A DNA stretch of 64,000 nt from Closterium sp. Naga37s-1. Taxonomy: Eukaryota > Streptophyta > Zygnematophyceae > Desmidiales > Closteriaceae. The number at the start of each line of letters is the position of its first letter. The first letter of the stretch is position 1. The position numbers were made by a program, and so were the translations under genes. The DNA lies in the NCBI GenBank assembly GCA_947471745.1, contig CANJKZ010000430.1:1289001-1353000 (forward strand), read 5' to 3'. This document shows, one piece after another, positions 24,701 through 34,939 of this stretch. The notes below the pieces were generated by a model, which saw nothing but the letters and a program-made list of their open reading frames with translations, was not told the DNA's origin and did no database searches.

Positions 24701-27700
24701 CCCGGCATCCCGGCATCCCGGCATCCCGGCATCCCGGCATCCCGGCATCCCGGCATCCCGGCATCCCGGCATCCCGGCATCCCGGCATCCCGGCATCCCG
24801 GCATCCCGGCATCCCGGCATCCCGGCATCCCGGCATCCCGGCATCCCGGCATCCCGGCATCCCGGTTTCCCGGTTTCCCCCCGGTATCCCGGTTTTCCGG
24901 TTTCCCGGTTTCTCGGTATCTCGGTATCTTGGTTTCCCAGTATCCCGGCTTCCCGGCTTCCCGGCTTCCCGGCTTCCCGGCTTCCCGGCTTCCCGGCTTC
25001 CCGGCTTCCCGGCTTCCCGGCTTCCCGGCTTCCCGGCATCCCGGCATCCCGGCATCCCGGCTTCCCGGCTTCCCGGCATCCCGGCATCCCGGCATCCCCG
25101 CATCCCCGCATCCCGGCATCCCGGCATCCCGGCATCCCGGCATCCCGGCATCCCGGCATCCCGGCATCCCGGCATCCCGGCATCCCGGCATCCCGGCATC
25201 CCGGCATCCCGGTTTCCCGGTTTCCCGGTATCCCGGTATCCCGGTATCCCGGTTTCCCGGTATCCCGGTTTCCCGGTTTCCCCCCGGTATCCCGGTTTTC
25301 CGGTTTCCCGGTTTCTCGGTATCTCGGTATCTTGGTTTCCCAGTATCCCGGCTTCCCGGCTTTCCGGCTTCCCGGCTTCCCGGCTTCCCGGCTTCCCGGC
25401 TTCCCGGCTTCCCGGCTTCCCGGCTTCCCGGCTTCCCGGCATCCCGGCATCCCGGCATCCCGGCATCCCGGCATCCCGGCATCCCGGCTTCCCGGCTTCC
25501 CGGCTTCCCGGCTTCCCGGCTTCCCGGCTTCCCGGCTTCCCGGCTTCCCGGCATCCCGGCATCCCGGCATCCCGGCATCCCGGCATCCCGGCATCCCGGC
25601 ATCCCGGCATCCCGGCATCCCGGCATCCCGGCATCCCGGCATCCCGGCTTCCCGGCATCCCGGCATCCCGGCATCCCGGCATCCCGGCATCCCGGCATCC
25701 CGGCATCCCTGCATCCCGGCTTCCCGGCATCCCGGCATCCCGGCATCCCGGCATCCCGGCATCCCGGCATCCCGGCATCCCGGCATCCCGGCATCCCGGC
25801 ATCCCGGTTTCCCCCCGGTATCCCGGTTTTCCGGTTTCCCGGTTTCTCGGTATCTCGGTATCTTGGTTTCCCGGTATCCCGGCTTCCCGGCTTTCCGGCT
25901 TCCCGGCTTCCCGGCTTCCCGGCTTCCCGGCTTCCCGGCTTCCCGGCTTCCCGGCTTCCCGGCTTCCCGGCTTCCCGGCTTCCCGGCATCCCGGCATCCC
26001 GGCATCCCGGCTTCCCGGCTTCCCGGCATCCCGGCATCCCGGCATCCCGGCATCCTGGCATCCCCGCATCCCCGCATCCCGGCATCCCGGCATCCCGGCA
26101 TCCCGGCATCCCGGCATCCCGGCATCCCGGCATCCCGGCATCCCGGCATCCCGGCATCCCGGCATCCCGGTTTCCCGGTTTCCCGGTATCCCGGTATCCC
26201 GGTATCCCGGTTTCCCGGTTTCCCGGTTTCCCGGTTTCCCGGTGTCCCGGTGTCCCGGTGTCCCGGTGTCCCGGTGTCCCGGTGTCCCGGTGTCCCGGTG
26301 TCCCGGTGTCCCGGTGTCCCGGTGTCCCGGTGTCCCGGTGTCCCGGTGTCCCGGTGTCCCGGTGTCCCGGTGTCCCGGTGTCCCGGTGTCCCGGTGTCCC
26401 GGTGTCCCGGTGTCCCGGTGTCCCGGTGTCCCGGTGTCCCGGTGTCCCGGTGTCCCGGTGTCCCGGTGTCCCGGTGTCCCGGTGTCCCGGGAGTCCCGGT
26501 GTCCCGGTGTCCCGGTTTCCCGGTTTCCCGGTTTCCCGGTTTCCCGGTTTCCCGGTATCCCGGTATCCCGGTGTCCCGGTATCCCGGTATCCCGGTATCC
26601 CGGTATCCCGGTATCCCGGTATCCCGGTATCCCGGTTTCCCGGTTTCCCGGTATCCCGGTATCCCGGTATCCCGGTTTCCCGGTTTCCCGGTTTCCCGGT
26701 TTCCCGGTATCCCGGTATCCCGGTATCCCGGTATCCCGGTATCCCGGTATCCCGGTATCCCGGTTTCCCGGTTTCCCGGTTTCCCGGTATCCCGGTATCC
26801 CGGTATCCCGGTTTCCCGGTTTCCCGGTTTCCCGGTTTCCCGGTTTCCCGGTATCCCGGTATCCCGGTATCCCGGTATCCCGGTATCCCTGCTTCCCTGC
26901 TTCCCTGCTTCCCTGCTTCCCTGCTTCCCTGCTTCCCGGCTTCCCGGCTTCCCGGCTTCCCGGCTTCCCGGCTTCCCGGCTTCCCGGCTTCCCGGCTTCC
27001 CGGCTTCCCGGCTTCCCGGCTTCCCGGCTTCCCGGCTTCCCGGCTTCCCGGCTTCCCGGCTTCCCGGCTTCCCGGCTTCCCGGCTTCCCGGCTTCCCGGC
27101 TTCCCGGCTTCCCGGCTTCCCGGCTTCCCGGCTTCCCGGCTTCCCGGCTTCCCGGTTTCCCGGTATCCCGGCTTCCCGGCTTCCCGGCATCCCGGGATGG
27201 TATCCCGGCTTCCCGGCATCCCGGCATCCCGGCTTCCCGGCATCCCGGCATCCCGGCTTCCCGGCATCCCGGCATCCCGGCATCCCGGCATCCCGGCATC
27301 CCGGCATCCCGGCATCCCGGCATCCCGGCATCCCGGCATCCCGGCATCCCGGCATCCCGGCATCCCGGCATCCCGGCATCCCGGCTTCCCGGCATCCCGG
27401 CATCCCGGCATCCCGGCATCCCGGCATCCCGGCATCCCGTCATCCCGGCTTCCCGGCTTCCCGGCATCCCGGCATCCCGGCATCCCGGCATCCCGGCATC
27501 CCGGCATCCCGGCTTCCCGGCTTCCCGGCTTCCCGGCTTCCCGGCTTCCCGGCTTCCCGGCTTCCCGGCTTCCCGGCTTCCCGGCTTCCCGGCATCCCGG
27601 CATCCCGGCATCCCGGCTTCCCGGCTTCCCGGCATCCCGGCTTCCCGGCATCCCGGCATCCCGGCATCCCGGCATCCCGGCATCCCGGCATCCCGGCATC

Positions 27701-30700
27701 CCGGCATCCCGGCATCCCGGCATCCCGGCATCCCGGCATCCCGGCATCCCGGCATCCCGGCATCCCGGCATCCCGGCATCCCGGCATCCCGGCATCCCGG
27801 CATCCCGGCATCCCGGCATCCCGGCATCCCGGCAATCCCGGCATCCCGGCATCCCGGCATCCCGGCATCCCGGCATCCCGGCATCCCGGCATCCCGGCAT
27901 CCCGGCATCCCGGCATCCCGGCATCCCGGCATCCCGGCATCCCGGCATCCCGGCATCCCGGCATCCCGGCATCCCGGCATCCCGGCATCCCGGTTTCCCC
28001 CCGGTATCCCGGTTTTCCGGTTTCCCGGTTTCTCGGTATCTCGGTATCTTGGTTTCCCGGTATCCCGGCTTCCCGGCTTTCCGGCTTCCCGGCTTCCCGG
28101 CTTCCCGGCTTCCCGGCTTCCCGGCTTCCCGGCTTCCCGGCTTCCCGGCTTCCCGGCTTCCCGGCTTCCCGGCATCCCGGCATCCCGGCATCCCGGCTTC
28201 CCGGCTTCCCGGCATCCCGGCATCCCGGCATCCCGGCATCCTGGCATCCCCGCATCCCCGCATCCCGGCATCCCGGCATCCCGGCATCCCGGCATCCCGG
28301 CATCCCGGCATCCCGGCATCCCGGCATCCCGGCATCCCGGCATCCCGGTTTCCCGGTTTCCCGGTATCCCGGTATCCCGGTATCCCGGTTTCCCGGTATC
28401 CCGGTATCCCGGTTTCCCGGTTTCCCCCCGGTATCCCGGTTTTCCGGTTTCCCGGTTTCTCGGTATCTCGGTATCTTGGTTTCCCGGTATCCCGGCTTCC
28501 CGGCTTTCCGGCGTCCCGGCTTCCCGGCTTCCCGGCTTCCCGGCTTCCCGGCTTCCCGGCTTCCCGGCTTCCCGGCTTCCCGGCTTCCCGGCATCCCGGC
28601 ATCCCGGCATCCCGGCATCCCGGCATCCCGGCTTCCCGGCTTCCCGGCTTCCCGGCTTCCCGGCTTCCCGGCTTCCCGGCTTCCCGGCTTCCCGGCTTCC
28701 CGGCTTCCCGGCTTCCCGGCTTCCCGGCTTCCCGGCTTCCCGGCTTCCCGGCTTCCCGGCTTCCCGGCTTCCCGGCTTCCCGGCTTCCCGGCTTCCCGGC
28801 TTCCCGGCTTCCCGGCTTCCCGGCTTCCCGGCTTCCCGGCTTCCCGGCTTCCCGGCTTCCCGGCTTCCCGGCTTCCCGGCTTCCCGGCTTCCCGGCTTCC
28901 CTGTATCCCGGTATCCCGGTTTCCCGGTTTCCCGGTTTCCCGGTTTCCCGGTTTCCCGGTTTCTCGGTATCCCGGTTTCCCGGTTTCCCGGTTTCCCGGT
29001 TTCCCTTTATCCCGGTATCCCGGTTTCCCGGTATCCCGGTATCCTGGTGTCCCGGTTTCCCGGTATCCCGGTATCCCGGTTTCCCGGTATCCCGGTTTCC
29101 CGGTATCATACTCCTCTTCACAGTTTCTCACCAACTGAACTACTCTGCCTCCCACTTTCCCGATCTCCTGCTGCCATGTCTTCCTTCTCCTGCCTGCCCA
29201 TTGCGCTCAGATGTTATGTCTCGATACGTTGCTTGTTCCTTCCTGCTTTATCTTCAGCCGTCGTTTCCCCATTCTCCCCCATCAACCCCTTACCTCCTCT
29301 CTCCTTGTCACTTTTCGTCTCCCTTCCCCCCTCTGCTTTTCCTGTCTTCTGCCTAAACCCCCCATGATTTGAAAGCACACCTTCACTTCCATCTCTCCCT
29401 CTCCCTCGTCCTCTGCCCTCTGCCCTCCGCCCTTCGCCCTCTGCCCTCCGCCCTCACCATCTCCCTCCGGCAGGTGGGATCAGGGCCAGGGGAGGGGCGG
29501 TCGGCCAACGTGGCATGGCCATGTGGAGCCATGACAGATGCGGACTACCTCGCTGCCTTCTTCCACCTCATCCTGCCGCTCGGTGTGTGAGCTCAGCCCT
29601 TGGATGTGTAATGTAAACAGCCGCTTTTGAGAGACTGAATTTTCTTCCAGCTTTCTGTTCATTGCAATCTACTGCTGCTAGTGCCAGAGTAATGGCCCCA
29701 CTTCTAGTAGCTTGCATTGCACTAGTTGTAACGACCACTTTGTGCCAGTACTTTGAGAGCTCTCTCTGCAATGTTGGAAATCGTTTCGAAACGATTTTCA
29801 ACATTGCAGAATTCTCGCACATATGAGAATTCTCAAAAGCAATTTCAACACTTTGTGCGAGTACTTCGAGAGCTCTCTCTCTCTCTCTGCTTGATATTAA
29901 CCAAGCTTGCCCCTGTTGCTGCGTGTGGCATGACATGACACGGGGCCATGCCATGTTGGTGTGGCTGTCATCGTGCAGCCTATGAGTTTCAACCGGATCT
30001 CACAATCATATCAGCTGGCTTTGATGCTGCTGAAGGCGACCCTCTTGGCGGATGCAAGGTGCTGCCCCCCTCTCTTCACCCCTCTCTCCTCTCATTTCTT
30101 CCCCCTCACCCCACCTTTTCGTCCCCATCCTGCACCCCAACCCTCTCTTCACTCCCTCCTCACTCTTCCCCCCCATTCTCTTCCCCCCCATTCCCTCCTC
30201 CCCTGCATTCCTGGTCCTTGTTTTCCCTCTTCGTTTTTGAGACGTCACAAACATGCATTCCCCATCCCTCCTCCTCGTTGCTCTCCGTATAATCCACCTC
30301 GTTCCTCTCGCCCCTGTAAATGCTACAACGTCACACCACGCTACATCCCGTCCCATGCCATCCCCAGGTGTCACCAGCGGGATTCGCCCACATGACATCC
30401 CTGCTGCTGCCCCTAACCGCCAATCGAATGCTGCTCATTCTTGAAGGAGGGTGCGTTGCCACCTATCCTTTGCCCTCCCCTTGCCCCTTGCCCGTTGCCC
30501 CTTGCTCTTCTTTCCCCGTGCCCCTTGCTCCTCTTGCCACGTATGTGTGGTGCAATATTATTCACGCAGTGCCATGCTGGACCGTGCGCTGGTATGTCAT
30601 GTCATGCCATGCCATGCCATGCCATGCTGTGCCATGCAACTCTATCCCCCGTTACACCATGTCTGTTTGGTGTTGCCATGTTTATCTGTTTGTTGCATGT

Positions 30701-31582
30701 CTGTGTGTTGTGTGCGCCAGGTACAACCTCCTCTCCATTGCCTCCTCAACCGCTGCTGTGATCCGAGTGAGCCCATCATGCAATATCATCCCATGTTTCT
30801 TGAAGAAAAAAAGGAATAAGCACGTTGCTTCCCTTGTTCCTCCTCGTCCCTCGTCGTCTCTCCTACCATGCATCCATGCATGCAACATCTGCCTGCCCCA
30901 TGCCTCTACCCCGTCTCTCTAATCCCACAGAACCCTGGACCTACCTTTCACTTCCCTTTTCCCCCCCCTCCTATCCTATCCCGTCCTCTTTCCCCCACTC
31001 CTACTGCACTCCCTTCAGGTCCTTCTGAACCAACCCCCTCCGCCCATCAGTGCACCCTTCACCCCTTCACCTCCAGCCATGGCTGCCATTCTCCTAGCCT
31101 CTGCTGCCCTTCGCCCCTTCTGGAAATGCCTGGCCGCTCACTCTGCTGCCGCCTCCCCTCTGCTGATTCCCCTCATGCCCAACGCTGCTGCTCTCACTTC
31201 TCCTCCTGCTCCTTCTCCTGCTCCCGCTTCTGGTGCCGGTGCTAGTGCTTCTGGTGCTCCTGCTGCTGCTGTGGCTGGTGCTGGTCAGAAGGAGGCGAGG
31301 AGGGAAGAAAAGGCAGCCAAGGCAAGCACAAGAGCAGCCAAGAAGGAAACCACTCAGCAGCAAGCAGGGACAGAGCAGCAACAGCACGTGCAAGGGAGAA
31401 TGTGGGGCAGGGCACGAGTGGGGAGGGCAGGGTGGACGCAGGCGCACGCGCGACGGCAGCAGGTGCAGGCACATCGGCGGCAGGTGCGAGTGCGAGTGGG
31501 GATTCGCTCGTTCCCCTCGTGGTGGGTGCTGCGCCGCGTGCACATGCCATGGCATCTAGCCCAACTCAACAGTAACCTCTGA
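15734..31582 (+). CDS. Class II RPD3/HDA1-type histone deacetylase
   Basis: This zinc-dependent enzyme removes acetyl groups from lysine, in histones or tubulin. Fourteen exons give 799 residues in phase: 15734-16426, 16630-16890, 17384-17456, 17741-17805, 18320-18375, 18844-18967, 19223-19348, 19667-19717, 20299-20367, 29474-29582, 29979-30058, 30368-30450, 30721-30766 and 31019-31582. Catalytic motifs in order: [29 protein letters not shown] (tandem His), [11 protein letters not shown] (Asp/His zinc ligands), [28 protein letters not shown] (zinc Asp) and LILEGGYNL (catalytic Tyr). It is closest in pattern to HDAC6 and plant HDA5/15/18. The N-terminus is very acidic, with one WxCxxC half of a possible zinc finger. 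The C-terminus is low-complexity, Ala- and Lys/Arg-rich. The exon 1/2 junction is the least certain. Intron 9 is 9.1 kb, almost all satellite. Confidence 0.88.
19695..19882. repeat. HDAC exon-8 edge duplication around paired palindromes
   Basis: The exon 8 end and donor plus intron (about 19697-19764; TTTGAGAGCGACCC, then GTAAGCACACTCCTCTCC) is repeated at about 19816-19883. Between them lie a decayed palindrome (TTTTAAGGCGCCTAATAAAA, 19765-19784) and a good one (TTTTGAGGCGTCTCAAAAG, 19794-19812). Both copies retain a GTAAGC donor. A further element of this type is at 19532-19551 in the preceding intron. Confidence 0.85.
20120..20345. repeat. HDAC exon-9 duplication with palindrome at the junction
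   Basis: The segment from TTCCTCCTCCTGACCGGGTG through an acceptor and VFYVSIH codons (about 20131-20221) is repeated at about 20244-20343. Junction sequence CTTGAGTCGACTCAAAAG (20221-20238) separates them. The left copy encodes [14 protein letters not shown] and then runs into the palindrome, so it is a truncated exon. The right copy continues to PGTGAPTE and its donor at 20368. Confidence 0.88.
20605..29107. repeat. 8-bp satellite array, about 1060 units, inside an HDAC intron
   Basis: The array is an almost unbroken run of 8-mers of form CCCGG(T/C)NT. The main units are CCCGGTTT, CCCGGTAT, CCCGGCTT, CCCGGCAT, CCCGGTGT and CCCGGTCT, with a few CCCTGCTT. Variants are clustered rather than random: T-type units dominate to about 23.76 kb, C-type units dominate most of the rest, and pure GTGT-type runs occur at about 21.8, 22.25, 22.71 and 26.24-26.5 kb. 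Length errors are few (near 22.81, 23.94, 26.49 and 27.83 kb). Every unit has a CpG, and the minus strand has GGG every 8 bases. No unit contains a stop codon in any phase, so all six frames stay open for 5.8-8.5 kb. The predicted octapeptide repeats (for example GNRETGKP or SRYPGFPV) are almost certainly not translated. Confidence 0.97.
24866..28500. repeat. Higher-order repeat markers within the satellite
   Basis: A distinctive ~75-bp string of aberrant units (TTTCCCCCCGGTAT, then TTTTCCGG, TTTCTCGG, TATCTCGG, TATCTTGG) occurs five times, near 24877, 25280, 25811, 27997 and 28425. Each is followed by a run of CCCGGCTT units. A second marker (CCCGGGATGGTATCCC) occurs near 23936 and 27192, 3256 bp apart, which is exactly 407 units. 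These show that kilobase segments have been duplicated within the array. Confidence 0.9.
29731..29885. repeat. 46-bp palindrome flanked by direct duplications in an HDAC intron
   Basis: Positions 29765-29810 form an inverted repeat centred on TTCGAA with a single mismatch (29777 against 29798), which in RNA would be a G-U pair. Next to it GAGAATTCTC and a one-base variant form a second hairpin (about 29808-29835), followed by CTCAAAAG. The block is bounded by near-identical direct repeats containing CACTTTGTG...GAGAGCTCTCTC (about 29731-29766 and 29850-29881). It repeats the X-palindrome-X' layout seen elsewhere with a different, longer palindrome. It is in the intron between exons 10 and 11. 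Confidence 0.85.
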
Positions 31583-32595
31583 CCTGGGTCACATGCACAT
31601 GCCATTGGGGTGGGCCGGGTGGGCAGTAGTTCTAGAGCACACCTACATGGGGTTTCCATGGGTGCTCACGGGTGCTCACGGGTACTCACGGGTGCTCACG
31701 GGTGCTCATGGGTGCTCACGGTCACGGGTGCTCATGGGTGCTCATGGGTGCTCATGGGTGCTCACGGGTGCCCATCATGGGTGCTGACGGTTGCACAGGG
31801 CCTCATAAAAAGGAAGAGTGGCTGGCTGGCAGTTGCCAGGCATCTGAAAGTGGCTGAGGCAATCTGTCGTTCTAATTAGACGGGGGATACAAGTGCGCAT
31901 TTGGCTTCGTGGCTATCAAATAGGCGTGGTGAACTGAATGGGTGGATGGATTGGGGAATAAAAGTGTTTCAAATGTTTTTGTTGCCTTCAGTGAGGTAGA
32001 GTTGTAAGGAAACGCTTTGACTGATTGGTGGTTTGGGATGGTGTGATTCTTGGCGTAAACATATGATGGTGCATGTGAAGCTTACAGTGCACAGCATGCA
32101 ATGCAGTGCACTACGCAATGCATGGAGGTTCCGCTCATTCCATGCACTGTTAGGGTACCGTTACTCAAAACCACCAATGATTTAGGAGCTCAAATGAATA
32201 TTGCCCGCAGCTCTCCAATGCACTGCTCCACGTACCATAATTTTAACCATGAGGGGGTACCTTCACTGCCATGTTCCTCCACGATGGGATTAGATCATAC
32301 CAAGGCGTATAGAGGATTTATGAAAATCAAAACAGGAGAGCTGCGACAGTTAAGCACACACCTCTCATCTCTCCTAGTATCAATACTAGCATCATTCTAA
32401 TAACCGCCTACCAACATCACCAGCGCAATTTCACGCAGCAACTAACAAGCTGCTACCACTTCCTGCTGCTTCAACCTATGCCAGCAGCACACGCAGAATC
32501 ACTGTGCCACCGTTGGATGCCTGTGTGACGCAGCATTCCGGCAGGCAGGCAGGCAGGCTAGGAGTTTTGAGGCGCCTCAAAAGCAGGCAGGAAGG
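31583..32595. other. Convergent 3' intergenic region, HDAC and Pur-alpha
   Basis: Both flanking genes end here, so this is terminator and 3' UTR sequence. It begins with a 10-bp minisatellite (listed separately). The remainder is moderately AT-rich without a coding frame of note. A palindrome-junction duplication abuts the Pur-alpha stop codon. Confidence 0.6.
31655..31792. repeat. 10-bp minisatellite just after the HDAC stop
   Basis: About 13 copies of GGTGCTCA(C/T)G with small interruptions lie within about 75 bp of the HDAC stop codon, in the presumed 3' UTR. Variation is mostly C/T at one position. No function is visible. Confidence 0.9.
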
Positions 32596-32606
32596 CTAGG
32601 AGTCGC
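32541..32606. repeat. Palindrome-junction duplication covering the Pur-alpha stop codon
   Basis: GCAGGCAGGCAGGCTAGGAG (32545-32564) is followed by TTTTGAGGCGCCTCAAAAG (32565-32583) and then by a near copy, CAGGCAGGAAGGCTAGGAG (32584-32602). In gene orientation the right copy contains the TAG stop of Pur-alpha and the left one is its duplicate in the 3' UTR. It is the shortest clean X-palindrome-X' case, and it lies outside introns. Confidence 0.88.
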
Positions 32607-34939
32607 CAGTGCGCTTGGGCTGAGGGGCGAGAGTGCGCACGAGCGGCGAGGGCGGAGGCTGCGCCTTGAGCACCTGCACAAACTGCCCCAGCGCCTCGTG
32701 AATCTGCTCCAATGCCTGCGCCGGGATTATGATCACCGACCGGTCCGTGCCTTGCACCTGCAGCAGAACACGGGGCGGTAGAGGAGAGAGAGGGAGGACG
32801 GAAGAGGAGGAAAGAAACTTAATATTTAGGTGTGATGGGATTTTGATCACCGATGGGTCCGTGGTGAGTGACGGGGTGGAGGAGCGAGAAAGGGGAGGGA
32901 GGATGATTGAAAGTGGCCTTTCTCAGTGGGGCAGAAGAAATGTGCTGGCAGCCGTGAGATAGGGAGGGTGCACGCGATGGCTGGGCAGGCGAAGAAGACT
33001 GTACAGACAGCGAGTTTCATTCTACAGGTTTCTCTGCTGCAATGCTGAGGATCGCAGCGCGGACGCATAAAATACCCATCACAAAAACACTGGAGGGAGG
33101 AAGGAGGGACAAAGTGGATCACTCTTTCCCTACCTCACATCTCCTTCCGTGCCTTCTTGCCCCCGTGCCCTCGTGCTGCCTTTCTGTAAACACCCCTCTG
33201 ATACTCCATCCCATCCCAGCATTCCCACGAGAGCGCACGACACACACACAATCAGAAATCCAGCAACTGCTAGCTCACCTCGGAAACCTTGAGGAACTGT
33301 CCGCGAACGTTCGACCCCAGGTCGAGGAAGAACCGCTTCTGCTCCGCGCGGATCACGCGCGACGCCAACACGTTGCCGCCCGGCCCGATACCGCCGCCCG
33401 TCGACGGGCCGCCCGCGGTACCCGCCGATGGCGCCCCAGCCCCTCCCTCCACCGCGCCTCCCGCGGCAGGTGCCGCCGCGGGTGCAGCAGCAACCGGCGT
33501 GTGATGGAACGAACCGTCAACCTGCCGGCGGAATGGATAGGGAGGATGAGGGAGAGGGTAAGGAGGCAGGGAAGGATGAGATTTCAGGAAAGAGAACCGG
33601 GTAAGTCGGATCGTGGATTGTTTTTTGTAATGTGCAATGTACATGTTAATCGGTTGACTCGACGCCCCAAGCAATGAAAGGCTCAATCGGGTAACAGAAC
33701 GGAAACACTCGCAACTCCGCTTGCAAAATCTCCTCCTAAACCCTCACTGCTTTCAAGACTATATGCAATTTTTGTTCTTTACTCGCAGCTCACCTGCGTG
33801 GCGGGAACGGCGCCGGACGCATTGTTCGTGGGGAGCGCGATGGACGCCTCGTGGATCTCCACCAGCACGTTGCGGAACGCCGCCCATCCCTCCGCCGCGG
33901 GGCCTCCCGCGGGCACGATGATGGTGGAGCGCGCGCGCGCCATGCTGGCCTCCGACACCTGCCGCGCGGGGAGGACGACAGGAGGACAGCAGTGCGCGGA
34001 GGACAGAGAGGACAGAGGGTGAAGGAGAGGTTGTGGGTGATAAGTGGTGGCATGCTCTGTGCGAAACCCGCTAACGAATCTTGTAGACGAAGCGTGGGAC
34101 TAGCGACACGAGCCTCGCTACCAGCTGAGATCAGTACTTTCATCCATTAAGCAGATCCGTCGCTTTCTCGCTTCTTTGAAGTTTGGCTGCGGAGTCCGCT
34201 CGAAAAGACGCACGAGCATACACAGGAGCCAAAGTACCTTTCTAAACAAACTATTCATTCGTCCTCGCGTGCGCTATAGAAGGTGTGTAGAGTATCTAAC
34301 ATACCTTCAGAAAGCGGCCCCGGGCGTTCTCGCCAACATCGAAATAGAAGACCTGCAGAAGAACGAAGGAAACGGGTTACGATGATGAAACAGAGGAGAG
34401 TAAGTTGCCTAAACAGTGAGACGGGGTGAAACGGAAACACACAGAAAACTTGCGTGACACAGAACACAGTACAGAGCCAGTCCGACTAGCGTCAGGCTAG
34501 CTGGAACAAGTACAAGGGTTTCCAAACACGGATGTACAGAATGACGACAGGACATGAGATTTAACGAAAACAACAAAGATGATTGCTTTATTAGAAAGCG
34601 GAGAGTAAAAAACAAGCGTGGCAGCGTCTTAGCAAGCTAAGAGCCAACTAAGCGCACCTTGGTGTCGAGCTGCAGTTCTTTGCTGCTGAGCTCCGCGTCG
34701 TTGGCGCCATTCGCGTAATAGTTAAACAGATCCACGAACCACACGACGCCCGCGAGCGGCACGATGATCGTTGACCGGTTCATCGCGGTCTTCTCGCTGA
34801 TCTTAAGAAACCGGCCCCGAGGGTTGTCTTTAAGATCAAGATAGAAGAGTTTCTGCTCGATCTGGAGAGATCTGGACATGAGCTCCATCTCGCCACCGCC
34901 CATCCCGCTGCCACCAGGAGCTGGCATCCCGCCGTCCAT
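32596..34939 (-). CDS. PURA1: Pur-alpha single-stranded nucleic acid binding protein
   Basis: Pur-alpha proteins bind purine-rich single-stranded DNA and RNA; in plants they act on promoter elements of translation and cell-cycle genes. Five exons (34939-34658, 34352-34305, 33958-33794, 33521-33279, 32757-32596) give 299 residues, close to the roughly 296 of Arabidopsis. Three PUR repeats are visible: SRSLQIEQKLFYLDLKDNPR with FLKISEKTAMNRSTIIVP; VFYFDVGENARGRFLKVSEA with RARSTIIVPAGG; and SRVIRAEQKRFFLDLGSNVR with FLKVSEVQGTDRSVIIIPA. Introns fall at equivalent places after each KVSE or K motif, so the repeats also share exon layout. A Gly/Ala-rich linker precedes repeat 3. The start at 34939 gives the expected Gly-rich N-terminus. 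The gene converges on the HDAC gene. Confidence 0.95.

Noticed and set aside
20605..29107. Telomere-like array (8-bp unit with GGG)
   Set aside because: The unit GGGAAACC and its variants do not match plant TTTAGGG or algal TTTTAGGG, and the array is internal to a gene.
20605..29107. CRISPR-like or collagen-like repeat
   Set aside because: There are no spacers, the unit is only 8 bp, and the encoded octapeptides lack a Gly-X-Y register.
20584..29367. Giant open frames of 1900-2800 codons on both strands
   Set aside because: They are by-products of an 8-bp satellite with no stop in any phase, lie inside an HDAC intron, and overlap each other in all frames.
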